Assembly: GCF_002946835.1 (NCBI RefSeq)
Contig: NZ_CP026652.1
Span: 372,001-436,000, forward strand
Source of the DNA: Streptomyces dengpaensis
GTDB taxonomy: Bacteria; Actinomycetota; Actinomycetes; Streptomycetales; Streptomycetaceae
Length of the DNA: 64,000 bases
Direction of reading: 5' to 3'
The translations under genes and the position numbers were made by a program. The first letter of the stretch is position 1, and every line of letters starts with the position of its first letter. The notes under the pieces were generated by a model. The model was not told the origin of the DNA, ran no database searches, and worked only from the letters and a program-made list of their open reading frames with translations. This document shows, piece by piece, positions 18,419 to 27,033 of the stretch.

Positions 18419-18431
18419 ATATCCTGGATAT
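18419..18431. promoter_or_regulatory. Perfect dyad in the divergent rrf2/oxidoreductase promoter
   Basis: ATATCC-T-GGATAT is a perfect inverted repeat in the 345-base gap between two divergent genes. AT-rich dyads of this kind are typical Rrf2-family (NsrR/IscR/RsrR-like) targets. A second AT-rich block, GGACATATAGCGTCTCCGATATG, lies at 18606-18628 over the rrf2 start and may be a second site. Confidence 0.55.
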
Positions 18432-18624
18432 TCAGTGTCAAGATTGACTCGACACGAAGGCGCCAGGCCACGCCCGGCGCCACCGCACCTCAGGGCGACG
18501 AGGCTCCTGTTCACGCCGCTCTTCGGGGCCTGGCGCTGAGCAGCGGCGGCCCGACCACCTCGAGGGGCAGGGCGGGGCGGTTGAGAGTTGACTCCATTAA
18601 TTCAGGACATATAGCGTCTCCGAT

Positions 18625-19107
18625 ATGAACTTGAGCAAGGGTGTCGAGTGGGCCATGCACACACTGCTCAACCTGGGCATGCTCGAGGATGGCGAGCCCG
18701 TGAGCAGCGCGCAGCTCGCCGCGGGGCACGGGCTGCCTGCGGCTTACCTCAACAAGCAGCTGCAGTTGCTGGTAAAAGCCGAACTGCTGACGTCCACCCC
18801 CGGCCCGCGCGGAGGATTCACGCTGGCACGGCCCATTGATTCGATCTCCCTGCTCGATGTCGTGGTGGCCATCGAAGGCAACGAACCCATCTTTCGATGC
18901 GCCGAAATCCGCCGTTGCGGGAAGATCGGTGAACTGAGCACGGGCAATACCTCCACCACCTGCGCGGTCAAGCGAGCCATGTACAGGGCGGACATGGCGT
19001 GGCGTGAGGCCCTGGCGAAGCAGAAACTGTCGGATGTCCAGAATGAGCTCGATATCGACAACCCCTCGGTGAGAAGGACTGTGCGTCGAGCTTTCGGGGG
19101 CGCGTGA
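18625..19107 (+). CDS. Rrf2-family transcriptional regulator with cysteine triad
   Basis: A 160-residue winged-helix regulator. The N terminus SKGVEWAMHTLLNL and GLPAAYLNKQLQLLVKAELL form the HTH, followed by the wing GPRGGFTLARP. Cysteines are C92, C98 and C113; the first two have the IscR/NsrR spacing and the third is 15 residues on, so an iron-sulfur cluster or thiol sensor is plausible. It diverges from an NADH-dehydrogenase-like gene. The start codon has no clear Shine-Dalgarno sequence. Most likely it senses redox or nitrosative stress and controls its neighbour and itself. Confidence 0.9.
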   Translation: MNLSKGVEWAMHTLLNLGMLEDGEPVSSAQLAAGHGLPAAYLNKQLQLLVKAELLTSTPGPRGGFTLARPIDSISLLDVVVAIEGNEPIFRCAEIRRCGKIGELSTGNTSTTCAVKRAMYRADMAWREALAKQKLSDVQNELDIDNPSVRRTVRRAFGGA

Positions 19108-19170
19108 CGGGGGGACGACCGCGATCATCGACGCGGGAGTCGTGGACCACCAGGGCGTGCCCGCACACCG

Positions 19171-19202
19171 CCGGACGAGCGCACCGCGGTGCGCTCGTCC
19201 GG
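19171..19202. terminator. 32-bp perfect palindrome after the rrf2 gene
   Basis: CCGGACGAGCGCACCG is followed at once by its exact reverse complement. As RNA it would form a 14-bp stem with a 4-base loop, 64 bases after the rrf2 stop. It has no T run, as is usual in Streptomyces. The gap from here to 19668 shows nothing else I can name. Confidence 0.7.
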
Positions 19203-19668
19203 GAATGAGCTTGGGACCTGCACGAGTATGGCCACTCCGCCCTGATCCGCCTCGACACCCCAGATGCCGATCGACGGGAATGCAGACCGGTCCGCTCGGT
19301 GCTGTTACCGGCTGGTCCTGGCGCCCGGGGCCGCCCACTGCGGCTGCCTGCTGCGGCTGCCTGCTCCCACTGCCGACCGCTAGAAGACCTGGACGAAGCA
19401 GCCGAAGGCGATCACCCCCGCAGCCGTGACCGACGACAGCGTGATGAAGAATTTCCGGATCTTCACAGGGGTCTCCCTAGGAGAAGGCTCGATCGTTGAA
19501 ATAGTTGGCGTCAGCACCGGACGACGCGCCGGGAAAGATCAATCCAAAATCCGGCCAACGCACTGCATCACTGCCCGATGCTGGCGTCCCGTCGGACTGA
19601 CCCGAGGGGCGCAGTCACGACGACACCGTAGGGCGCGGAGGACCCGTCGTTAAGGCGCCGGCCTTGGC

Positions 19669-19845
19669 TCACAGGCACCAACGCACGAGCCACTCATCCG
19701 GGTTGTATGCATCCCTCGCCGGATCCTGCGCCACGGCTGGCCGCTCTTCAACCATGTCTTCCAAGCGGACGCGTTCCGGCAGCTTGGAGAACCGCAGTCG
19801 ACGCATCGCCTCGGGTGCATCCATGGCCTTGCGTTCCTGATTCAT
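19669..19845 (-). CDS. Small conserved-looking protein of unknown function
   Basis: A 58-residue reading frame, beginning MNQERKAMDAPEAMRRL and ending in NPDEWLVRWCL. GAGGAGG sits 7 bases before the ATG, the best Shine-Dalgarno in the neighbourhood, and codon positions show the GC bias of coding DNA. It is highly charged with no membrane segment or signal peptide. Short Streptomyces proteins with a similar NPDEWLVR ending exist from memory, possibly precursors or antitoxin-like proteins, but I assign no function. Confidence 0.65.
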   Translation of the reverse strand: MNQERKAMDAPEAMRRLRFSKLPERVRLEDMVEERPAVAQDPARDAYNPDEWLVRWCL

Positions 19846-20068
19846 TTCAACGCCTCCTCAGCGCAGCGATGCACAGCACTTGGTGACAGCCGCCCCATCC
19901 CTCGACAGGATTGGGAGCGATACTTCCTGGTGACTTCACGGATCCGAGAGTGGTGCGGCAGCGCAACCGCCCGGACGCTCCGTTCAGACATGCGCCAGGC
20001 CAGTCCTGCTTCGTCGGCATGTGACACGCAGACGTCACGGTGAGTGGACGATGATGCTCGCATGCTCC

Positions 20069-20093
20069 GCGTCACCCGTCAAGAGGGTGACGC
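20069..20093. terminator. Hairpin in a gene-free gap
   Basis: GCGTCACCC at 20069-20077 pairs with GGGTGACGC at 20085-20093 across a 7-base loop. The gap 19846-20352 has no gene I can support. It could end transcription of the leftward ester-cyclase gene or be an operator. Confidence 0.4.
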
Positions 20094-20352
20094 GCTGGAT
20101 GGATGACCGTGAGGCCGACAGAGAGCCGCGGATCGTCCACCGGAGAGCGTGGCTACCGCGCCCTATGACGTTCGAGGCATCGTTGCTCTGGATCGACGCC
20201 CCCATCGCTGGTTGTGATGGGGGGATGCCGACGATCCACTCACACTGACCGGCGGCGTCGCTCGACCTGCACCCCCACCCCCCGCGTACTCCCCTAGCGA
20301 CCAGAAGCAGCCCGGTACGAAAGGCCGACCGCCGAAGACCTCGCCACGCTAC

Positions 20353-20940
20353 TCAAGCCCGGTCAGCACTTCCAGCCGACCATGCGGCAGCACCGGCGCC
20401 GGAATCGGCCGCCCGTGCCGCGACCCGAGCGGCCTCCTGTGCTGCGCGCCCGGTCACCCGCCAAGTGAGCATTCGCAGCGCGGTGGCCGGGGCCGGCGGA
20501 AAGACGCCGAGCTGACCGAGCATGGTGACGTCATCGCGCACCGCCTCGTGGCCGATCACCTTGCCGTCACGGAGGTCGAGGACGTGAATCTGCTCGAAGT
20601 CGATCTCCCGCCCGGTAGGAGGTATGGCCTGATCAAGGGCCCCGTCGCGGAAGCGGACGAATGCACCGGTGTGGCGGCCCTGCATACGAAGGCGTACCCA
20701 GACCTGGGCGCCGTTGCCGGCAGTGTCGAGGATGGGCAGTTGCAAGTCACTGAACGCCGACCGCAGCCAGGCGCTCGAGGCGAGCACGCCCGCCGGTCCC
20801 GGGACAGCACAGGCCGGAGGCGCCTCGACCGCTTCGCGATTGCGGAAATCCTCATGCACTACCTCGACCGCCAGGGCCGGGTCCCCTGTCTCGAGGGTTC
20901 GGAAGAGGCCTCGGGCCAGGCCTGCGGGGTCCATTCCCAT
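20353..20940 (-). CDS. SnoaL-like ester cyclase / NTF2-fold protein
   Basis: A 195-residue protein with a SnoaL-like NTF2 fold: TLETGDPALAVEVVHEDFRNREA at the N terminus, AWLRSAFSDLQLPILDT, and DFEQIHVLDLRDGKVIGHEAVRDDVTMLGQLG, the usual family end. The last 40 residues are Ala-rich and outside the fold. ATG at 20940 is preferred because AAGG lies 11 bases ahead; a GTG at 20949 is too close to it. It diverges from a TetR gene (21084), which probably controls it. Substrate unknown. Confidence 0.82.
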   Translation of the reverse strand: MGMDPAGLARGLFRTLETGDPALAVEVVHEDFRNREAVEAPPACAVPGPAGVLASSAWLRSAFSDLQLPILDTAGNGAQVWVRLRMQGRHTGAFVRFRDGALDQAIPPTGREIDFEQIHVLDLRDGKVIGHEAVRDDVTMLGQLGVFPPAPATALRMLTWRVTGRAAQEAARVAARAADSGAGAAAWSAGSADRA

Positions 20941-21083
20941 GGCATGCACTGCCTTTCATCGATGGTGCGCCGCGCTGTCGACCTCTGCGGCAAGGTGCTG
21001 CCACAGAGGAGCGGCGAAGTTCATGTTATAGGACACCTAATGAATAGAGAGACAGACTGACCAACCGTGTTTAGGATGACGGC

Positions 21084-21695
21084 ATGCCCTCCAAGCGCGC
21101 CTACGTCTCGCCCCTCCGCGAGCAGGCCGCCGCGCAGACCCGCGCGCTGATCCTGCAGCGAGCTGCCGAGCTGTTTGCCGAGCGCGGTTACGGGCGGGTG
21201 ACCGTCGCTGACATCGCCTCAGCGGCCGGGGTCGCTCCGAAGACCGTTTTCGCCAGCGCTGGGAGCAAGAGCGACATCCTGGACCGAATCGTCGACCAGG
21301 CCGTGGTCGCCTCCGGCTATGAACGGTCGATGCAGCACCTGCTTGCCCTGCAGACTCCCGACGGGGTCATCAAAGCGCTGGCCCACGGCACGCGGCGGGG
21401 CAACGAGGGCCAGTTCACCGTGCACGAAGCGATCCGCAAGGCGCTGCCCGTCCACGAGAACGGCGAGGCACTGTGGGAGCGGTCCACCGCCGTCTACCGC
21501 GAAGCGATCCACGCCGCCGCGAGCCACCTGCATACGCTGACTCCACTGTCCTCCTACGCGATCGAGGAGACAGCTGACCTGCTGTGGTTCTGGTTCGGCC
21601 CCACCGGCTGGCGCACCCTCGTGGTCGAGAACAACTGGTCGTGGGACAAAGCTGAAGACTTCCTTCACCGCACTGCCGTCGCCACCCTGCTCTGA
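21084..21695 (+). CDS. TetR-family transcriptional regulator
   Basis: A 203-residue repressor-type protein. The HTH is ILQRAAELFAERGYGRVTVADIASAAGVAPKTVFASAGSK (residues 23-62). The C-terminal ligand domain is of normal size. AGGATGACGGC precedes the ATG. It is divergent from the ester cyclase and followed by a truncated membrane-protein gene, so it may have once controlled both. Confidence 0.9.
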   Translation: MPSKRAYVSPLREQAAAQTRALILQRAAELFAERGYGRVTVADIASAAGVAPKTVFASAGSKSDILDRIVDQAVVASGYERSMQHLLALQTPDGVIKALAHGTRRGNEGQFTVHEAIRKALPVHENGEALWERSTAVYREAIHAAASHLHTLTPLSSYAIEETADLLWFWFGPTGWRTLVVENNWSWDKAEDFLHRTAVATLL

Positions 21696-21802
21696 AGCCA
21701 GGCTCACTCGCGGTTGCGGGCCGTTACGAGAGGGCAGGCAGGCGAGGGCAGCCTTGCGCCACCGGGGCACGATGAGCTCAACGCAAGGTCCGTTGGGGCG
21801 GC

Positions 21803-22150
21803 GTGGTTCACTCCAGCGCGTCAGCCGGCAAGATTCACTTCCGTGCGCGAGCAGTCGCTCTTCAAGGCTCAGCCAGGGCAGCCGCCGGCCTCGCCACCCT
21901 TGTATTGCTCACCGTCGGCAACGCCACCAGCGGTGCCACCATCGGCGCCGACCTGCTGTCGGCCGCGGCCCGAGCTGTCTCCGCACTCCTGCCGCCTGGA
22001 GCAGCCGTCCGCGCCGTCACCGACCTGAGCTACTTCAGCGGGGCGCACACGGCAGGCCCCGTGATCACGCTCACCCTGTGGGCTGCCATCGCTGCACTCC
22101 TGCTCAGCCTGCGCCCCCGCCTGACGCAGCGGCGCAAGGCCGCAGGCTGA
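21803..22150 (+). pseudogene. C-terminal remnant of a YhgE/Pip-DUF3533-like membrane protein
   Basis: The frame encodes two hydrophobic segments, AAAGLATLVLLTVGNATSGA and GPVITLTLWAAIAALLLSL, around SALLPPGAAVRAVTDLSYFSG. This arrangement (SSGG-like loop, PLLPxGxAVxAxRxxxYF) is the C-terminal end of the DUF3533 / YhgE-Pip export proteins, which are normally over 400 residues. No export N terminus is found upstream and there is no RBS, so it is truncated. Confidence 0.55.
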
Positions 22151-22472
22151 CCCGCACCCCCGGCCCAGTCGTTCCACAGCCGCAAGGCTGAGAGTCCGGA
22201 GAACCCGCGTGGCCGGGTTCAGGCAGGAAGCGCCCATCCAGGCGAGGCCGCGAGGTGGGGTGAAGGGCGCGGAGTACGAGGAGCCGGCGCGGCCGACCGT
22301 AGGCCACTCACCCTGCCGCCCGTCCCCCGTCACCGCCTTGACGGGTGACGACCATGCTGCAACTATCGAGCCACCTCCTGAACAGGTGACTCGCGATACG
22401 GGTCCCTACCAAGGAGCTTTCTCGACTTACGAGATTCGCGACGTTCCGACTTCCCTAACACGAGGACATGCA

Positions 22473-22888
22473 ATGCCGAACAGCTACACCGCCGTTGTGA
22501 ACGTCACCGGCGAGGGCCGCAACGGTGGCCGCGTCCAGTCCGACGACCGTGTGCTGGAGACCGCTCTGGCCTACCCCAAGGAGCTCGGCGGGGCCGGCGA
22601 TGCCACCAACCCCGAGCAGCTGCCGGCTGGGGCGCCTGTTTCCTGGGCGCCGTCCGTCGCGCCGCCGCCGACCGCCAGGTCAAGCTGACCAGCACTGAGA
22701 TCACCGCTGAGATCACTCTGGGCCACGGCAACGACGGCTTCTCCCTCGCCGCAGTCCTCAACCTCGAACTCGGCGGCGTCGACCAGGACGGGGCCACCGA
22801 GCTCGCCAACGCTGCTCACCAGCTCTGCCCCTACTCGAAGGCCACCCGCGGCAACATCCCCGTCACCATCAACGCCACTGCCGTCTGA
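22473..22888 (+). pseudogene. ohr: Frameshifted organic hydroperoxide resistance gene
   Basis: Frame 1 encodes MPNSYTAVVNVTGEGRNGGR to ATNPEQL. After a small deletion around 22620 a second frame continues with GACFLGAVRRAAADRQVKLT, ITLGHGNDGFSLAAVLNLEL and QLCPYSKATRGN. Both Ohr catalytic cysteines (GACFLGA and LCPYSKA) are coded, but not in one frame, and the FAAGY/W segment before the first Cys is partly lost. An intact Ohr would be about 140 residues. It is followed by a strong terminator. Confidence 0.85.
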
Positions 22889-22952
22889 CCTCACCGAGAG
22901 AACCGGCGGAGCCCTGACCGGCCCCTCGAGCGGCGGCCCCGCAGCACCCCGG

Positions 22953-22986
22953 CTCCGTCCCCGCACAGTCCAGTGCGGGGACGGAG
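22953..22986. terminator. Terminator after ohr
   Basis: CTCCGTCCCCGCAC pairs perfectly over 14 bp with GTGCGGGGACGGAG across a 6-base loop, 65 bases after the ohr stop. Confidence 0.85.
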
Positions 22987-23106
22987 TGCGGAACCCGCCT
23001 CCACACACACCCCGCACCCCTCGTGTGCAGAGGCGAGACAGGATGGGTCAACGGCTCACTGGCAACGCACCAGACCGTTTTCCATGCGACAGAAGGATGA
23101 CAAGTG

Positions 23107-23619
23107 ATGAGTGAAGTCCCGCAGAAGGCATTGCTGGCGGGTGGTTGCTTCTGGGGCATGCAGGACCTACTTCGGTCGCTCCCGGGTATTTTGACCACTC
23201 GGGTGGGATACAGCGGCGGCGATGTGCCGCGTCCGTCCTATCGCAACCACGGAACCCACGCCGAGTCGATCGAGATCACCTTCACCCCCACGGCAACCGA
23301 CTACCGCACCATCCTGGAACACTTCTTCCAGATCCATGACCCGACAACGAAGAACCGGCAGGGAAACGACGTCGGCGCCAGCTACCGCTCCGCCATCTTC
23401 TACCTCGATGACGAGCAGCGACGTGTCGCTGAGGACACCATCGCCGATGTCGAGGCATCGGGCTTGTGGCCGGGAGAGGTGGTGACCGAAGTCGTCCCGG
23501 CCGGCGCGTTCTGGGAAGCCGAGCCGGAGCACCAGGACTACCTGCAGCGCTACCCGGACGGCTACACCTGTCACTTCCCACGCCCGAACTGGCGGCTGCC
23601 CAAGCGCGCAGATTCCTGA
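23107..23619 (+). CDS. msrA: Peptide-methionine (S)-S-oxide reductase
   Basis: A 170-residue MsrA that reduces the S epimer of methionine sulfoxide with thioredoxin. The catalytic motif GGCFWGMQD has C14. [38 protein letters not shown] and [18 protein letters not shown] are all standard. GAAGGATGA lies before the start; an in-frame GTG at 23104 is the alternative. A further Cys (in YTCHFP) is placed where a resolving cysteine could act. Its partner MsrB is encoded at 60341. Confidence 0.95.
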   Translation: MSEVPQKALLAGGCFWGMQDLLRSLPGILTTRVGYSGGDVPRPSYRNHGTHAESIEITFTPTATDYRTILEHFFQIHDPTTKNRQGNDVGASYRSAIFYLDDEQRRVAEDTIADVEASGLWPGEVVTEVVPAGAFWEAEPEHQDYLQRYPDGYTCHFPRPNWRLPKRADS

Positions 23620-23690
23620 CCCAGGGACCGTGACGCTGCGCTCTCCCCACTTGGCGTGAGAACTACAGAGCCACCCCCAAATCCCCTAGC

Positions 23691-23713
23691 CGTCACCATT
23701 TTGTCAGGTGACG
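23691..23713. promoter_or_regulatory. Inverted repeat upstream of a secreted-protein gene
   Basis: CGTCACC-N9-GGTGACG lies about 140 bases before the TTG start at 23852 and 72 bases after msrA. It could be an operator or a weak terminator. Confidence 0.4.
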
Positions 23714-23851
23714 AATGTGTGTGAGTGTCGATTAACAACCCAACAAGGGTTGTTCACCGTCGATCGGAGCGCGACCGGCCCTCCAGCCGGACCGAGGATC
23801 CCTACCTCCCCATCGCCACCGAATCGACATCCAACCGAACGGAGCGGCAAG

Positions 23852-24364
23852 TTGCCGAGCGTGTTGAAGACCAACAAGGTGCGTTACCTGAGCGCAGCCG
23901 CCGGCATGGCTGCTGTCGTCGCGGGTGTCGCAATTGCCCCGCTGGCGTCGGCCAGCACGTCGACTTCCAGCGGTGCGTCCGACACTCGGCATCGCGCGGA
24001 GATCTTTGAGCTGGTCGGCAAGCAGACCGCGATCAAGGACCTCGATCTGGGCGAGAAGGGCATCAGCCTGGGTGACCAGCGTGTCATCCACGAAGACCTG
24101 TACCGTGACGGTGAGAAGGTCGGCGATCACAGCGTGATCTGCACCTATACCCATGTCAGCCCGGCCGCACTCCAGTGCCTGGGTACCTTCTCTCTGCCTG
24201 ACGGGCAGTTCGCCGCACAGGCACTGCTCCACCTGCCTGCCCCGTCGTATGTCGACGTCGGCATCACTGGCGGATCGGGGGACTACCGCAGCGCCCAGGG
24301 CTTTGTCCGCACCGTTCCCGCCGGTGAGACGGAGAGGCACTTCACCGTCCACCTGAAGCGCTGA
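23852..24364 (+). CDS. Secreted allene-oxide-cyclase-barrel-like protein
   Basis: A 170-residue exported protein. The N terminus has basic residues (KTNKVR), a hydrophobic core (SAAAGMAAVVAGVAIAPL) and a SAS cleavage site near residue 36. The mature part has LGDQRVIHEDLYRDGEKVGDH, LQCLGTFSLPDGQ and GITGGSGDYRSAQGFVRT, the pattern of allene oxide cyclase barrel / dirigent-like proteins in actinobacteria. TTG at 23852 is chosen because GGAG lies 7 bases ahead; GTG at 23861 is possible. Function unknown. Ends before a strong terminator. Confidence 0.8.
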   Translation: MPSVLKTNKVRYLSAAAGMAAVVAGVAIAPLASASTSTSSGASDTRHRAEIFELVGKQTAIKDLDLGEKGISLGDQRVIHEDLYRDGEKVGDHSVICTYTHVSPAALQCLGTFSLPDGQFAAQALLHLPAPSYVDVGITGGSGDYRSAQGFVRTVPAGETERHFTVHLKR

Positions 24365-24439
24365 CGCTCGATCGGTGAACCAACCGTTGCGCTTGCCGAG
24401 GCCGAGGCGGCTACCTGCGCATGATGTCCGGCGAAGCCC

Positions 24440-24474
24440 GCTCACAGGGTGGTGCTTGAGCCCACCCTGTGAGC
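24440..24474. terminator. Terminator after the secreted protein gene
   Basis: GCTCACAGGGTGG pairs with CCACCCTGTGAGC over 13 bp with a 9-base loop, 75 bases after the stop at 24364. Confidence 0.85.
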
Positions 24475-24700
24475 GCCCGGGCACGTGGCGTGTGACTGTT
24501 GCGAGGAAGCACCCAGTCACTGGAAGCCACCTGCGGAAACGGCCAAGCGGGCTCGGTGCCGGCGACGCTACGACCAGAGACTTCGTCGAACCCTGGCGCG
24601 AACCTCGCCTGTAGTACGGGCGAGGTCTCGTGCCGAGGTAATCGAAGACTTCGACAGCGGACGATGCGGCACTCGCAGAAGGGCTAGCGGGGTGGAGGGA

Positions 24701-25714
24701 TCAGGCGGTCATGTCGAGCACGACGCGGAATCGCGGTCGGCCGGACATCATGTACTCGTATGCCTTGGGTGCCTCTGAAAGCGGCATGACCTCCGTCAGG
24801 GGCCTGATATTGCGATCAAGGCTGAACTGGAGATTGTCCTCGTTCTCGATCGAGGTGCCCGTGAGGCTGCCACGAAGTCTGCGGCTTCCCGAAATGAGAT
24901 CCAAGGTCTGAACAGCGATGGAGTCATCAGCCACGCCCACCACGACCATCTCGCCACGGGGCTTGAGGCCGGCGATCAACGGGGACATGGATGCTCCGCT
25001 CGAGGCGGTCGCGATGATTCCCTCGGCGCCGCCCAACCTCTGGAGTGCCTCCCCCGGGTCCTCGGCAGAACTGTCGATGTAGTGATCCGCTCCGAGGCTC
25101 ACGGCCATCTCTGCCTTGTCGGTTCCGCGGGCGATCGCGGCAACCCGGTAGCCGAATCTGTTCGCATACTGCACGGCGAGGTGTCCAAGGCCGCCAATGC
25201 CCTGGACCGCAACCAGTGCGCCGGGCACGCGGTCCAGACTCCGCACGCCGACGTAGGTGGTCAGACCAGCGCACAGCAGAGGCGCCGCGTCGATGGAAGA
25301 CAGTCCCTCCGGAATGCGGACGAGGCCGCTTGCCCTGGCCACGACGTACTCGGCGTAGCCTCCGTCCATCGACGTACCCATCAGGGGCTGGCGCTGGCAG
25401 TTGACGAAGTCGCCGCGCCGACAGTACTCACATTCGCCGCACTGTCCGGCGAGGAAGCCGACACCGACGCGGTCACCCACCTGCCAGGCGCTGACGCCCG
25501 GACCGACGGCGTCGATGACCCCCACGATCTCGTGACCGGGCACGATCGGCGCGGAGGGATCGGGGCGCCTTCCCTTGACCGCCATCTCGTCCGAGTGGCA
25601 CACGCCGCACGCCTCGACCCGAAGCCGTACGTGCCCGGCTCCCGGATCGGTCAGCTGTCGCTGCGTAAGGGAAAATTGCCCTCCGGCCACTTCGACTGCT
25701 CGATAATTCACCAT
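24701..25714 (-). CDS. Zinc-dependent alcohol dehydrogenase (MDR superfamily)
   Basis: A 337-residue medium-chain dehydrogenase. Catalytic zinc region GVCHSDEM with GHEIVGVIDAVGPG, structural zinc cluster GQCGECEYCRRGDFVNC with four Cys, and cofactor motif VQGIGGLGHLAVQYA. It oxidises alcohols or reduces aldehydes. ATG at 25714 is preceded by AAAGGA. Monocistronic. It is a paralogue of the gene at 50692-51717 (shared AIARG, LGAxHYIDS and LGGA motifs). Confidence 0.93.
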   Translation of the reverse strand: MVNYRAVEVAGGQFSLTQRQLTDPGAGHVRLRVEACGVCHSDEMAVKGRRPDPSAPIVPGHEIVGVIDAVGPGVSAWQVGDRVGVGFLAGQCGECEYCRRGDFVNCQRQPLMGTSMDGGYAEYVVARASGLVRIPEGLSSIDAAPLLCAGLTTYVGVRSLDRVPGALVAVQGIGGLGHLAVQYANRFGYRVAAIARGTDKAEMAVSLGADHYIDSSAEDPGEALQRLGGAEGIIATASSGASMSPLIAGLKPRGEMVVVGVADDSIAVQTLDLISGSRRLRGSLTGTSIENEDNLQFSLDRNIRPLTEVMPLSEAPKAYEYMMSGRPRFRVVLDMTA

Positions 25715-25954
25715 GCCATCGTCCTTTCACACTGCCGCGGATGAACCACGTGTCATGGCGGTCGGCTGCAGGACGATCGCAAGGAGTGAACGATGCGCCC
25801 CGAGGCGGCCTCCCCGAGGCTTTACTTCAGATGAGATTGAGCGCGTCAAGAACCCGGCCACCGCTTCGCTGTCGCCTTTCACCGTGGTGTATTCACGCCG
25901 GCGGAGCCGGATTGTTGCCCAGGCGGTGAAGTCGTGTGTCGTCGATTCTACGGT

Positions 25955-26295
25955 GGCGGCCGGTGCGTCGCTCCTGGCCGTGTGCGTCACGCCGATCCGT
26001 CCCTGCCCCGGCCGCGAGCTCGGCCGCGACCGCATCGGTGACCTCGCTGATCAGGTCCGGCGACACCCCGACACCGTACTTGCCGGCCAGATGCGGCGGA
26101 GGTCCCGCACCGCTACCGTGATCGCCCCCTCATCCGTCAGCACGGTCTTCGGCAAAGTCCCGTTGCGGCTGTTGCCCGACCCGCGGCCGACCAGATCGTT
26201 CTCCTTTTAGCCGAGGCGCTTGGTCATCTTGGTGTCCAGGGCATGCTCCAGCACCGCCTGCAGTTCCTGAGAAACCGGTTCCGTCACGCCGAGGC
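25955..26295 (-). pseudogene. IS256-family transposase remnant
   Basis: Read leftward, the DNA gives VLEHALDTKMTKRLG, a TAA stop, then KENDLVGRGSGNSRNGTLPK, TVLTDEGAITVAV and, in another frame, HLAGKYGVGVSPDLISEVTD. These are N-terminal parts of IS256 transposases in correct order with an internal deletion and frameshifts. Most of the rest of the gap 25715-26448 shows no gene. Confidence 0.75.
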
Positions 26296-26448
26296 GGCAA
26301 AACCGGGCAACCCTCTGTGCGGGACTGGGAGATGCGGACTCATGCCTCCTCACGGAGGTCGCCGCCGCCGGGATTCGCAGGCGACGCGGCTCCATGGACG
26401 ACTCGTCCCCGACCGGGTACGGGCGGCGCGACGGCCTCACAAGCGGCC

Positions 26449-26958
26449 TCAGGAGCCGGTGGCCGACTCCGGCCTCAGGACCGTGACCTCGCTCGGATGC
26501 AGCACACGACCGCTGGGGAGTGTCATCTCGAGCCGTGCCACGCGCTCACCGGTGCTCTTCTTGACGAGCGGCGGGGGCTCCTCGTCCAGGGTGAAGAGGA
26601 AGTCCCCGCCCCACTGGTGCAATGCGTTCAGCACCAGGCGAAGCGACTCCCCCTTCTCCGTGAGGACGTACTCCTGATACGCGCTGCCGTCCGAAGCGGG
26701 CTGCAGACGCAGGATGCCGTGGGAGACGAGTTTGGCCAGCCTTGAGCTCAGGATGTTCCGGGCCAGGCCGAGGTGCTTCTGAAACTCGTTGAAGCGACGT
26801 ACGCCATCCAATGCGTCACGGATGATCAGGAGCGACCACCGGTCCCCGATCTGGTCGAGCGACCGGGCGACCGGGCACGGGGCAGCACCCAAAGCAGTTC
26901 TGCGCACTTGAGTGGCCCTCCCGATGCGGCGCCGTGAGTCGTCTCCCCCGGTCAGCAT
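26449..26958 (-). CDS. HxlR-family transcriptional regulator
   Basis: A 169-residue winged-helix regulator. CPVARSLDQIGDRWSLLIIRDAL holds the conserved N-terminal Cys (C28) of the family, and FNEFQKHLGLARNILSSRLAKL is the HTH; the wing is YQEYVLTEKG. The C terminus carries about 45 extra residues. ATG at 26958 has no good RBS and may give a short-leader transcript; a TTG at 26997 is the alternative. A candidate operator (26962-26978) abuts it and recurs before the adjacent TDT transporter gene on the same strand. It probably represses itself and the transporter, perhaps in response to an electrophile. Confidence 0.88.
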   Translation of the reverse strand: MLTGGDDSRRRIGRATQVRRTALGAAPCPVARSLDQIGDRWSLLIIRDALDGVRRFNEFQKHLGLARNILSSRLAKLVSHGILRLQPASDGSAYQEYVLTEKGESLRLVLNALHQWGGDFLFTLDEEPPPLVKKSTGERVARLEMTLPSGRVLHPSEVTVLRPESATGS

Positions 26959-26961
26959 TGT

Positions 26962-26978
26962 GGTTGCGAATCTAAACC
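26962..26978. promoter_or_regulatory. Candidate HxlR operator (copy 1)
   Basis: GGTTGCGAATCTAAACC, with GGTT/AACC ends, lies 4 bases upstream of the HxlR start and matches the site at 28195-28211 in 14 of 17 positions. Confidence 0.55.
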
Positions 26979-27033
26979 GTCTCGCTCTCGTGGGCAAACA
27001 CCCGCCGGCAGGGCGGCCTCGCCTCTTCGCCGT

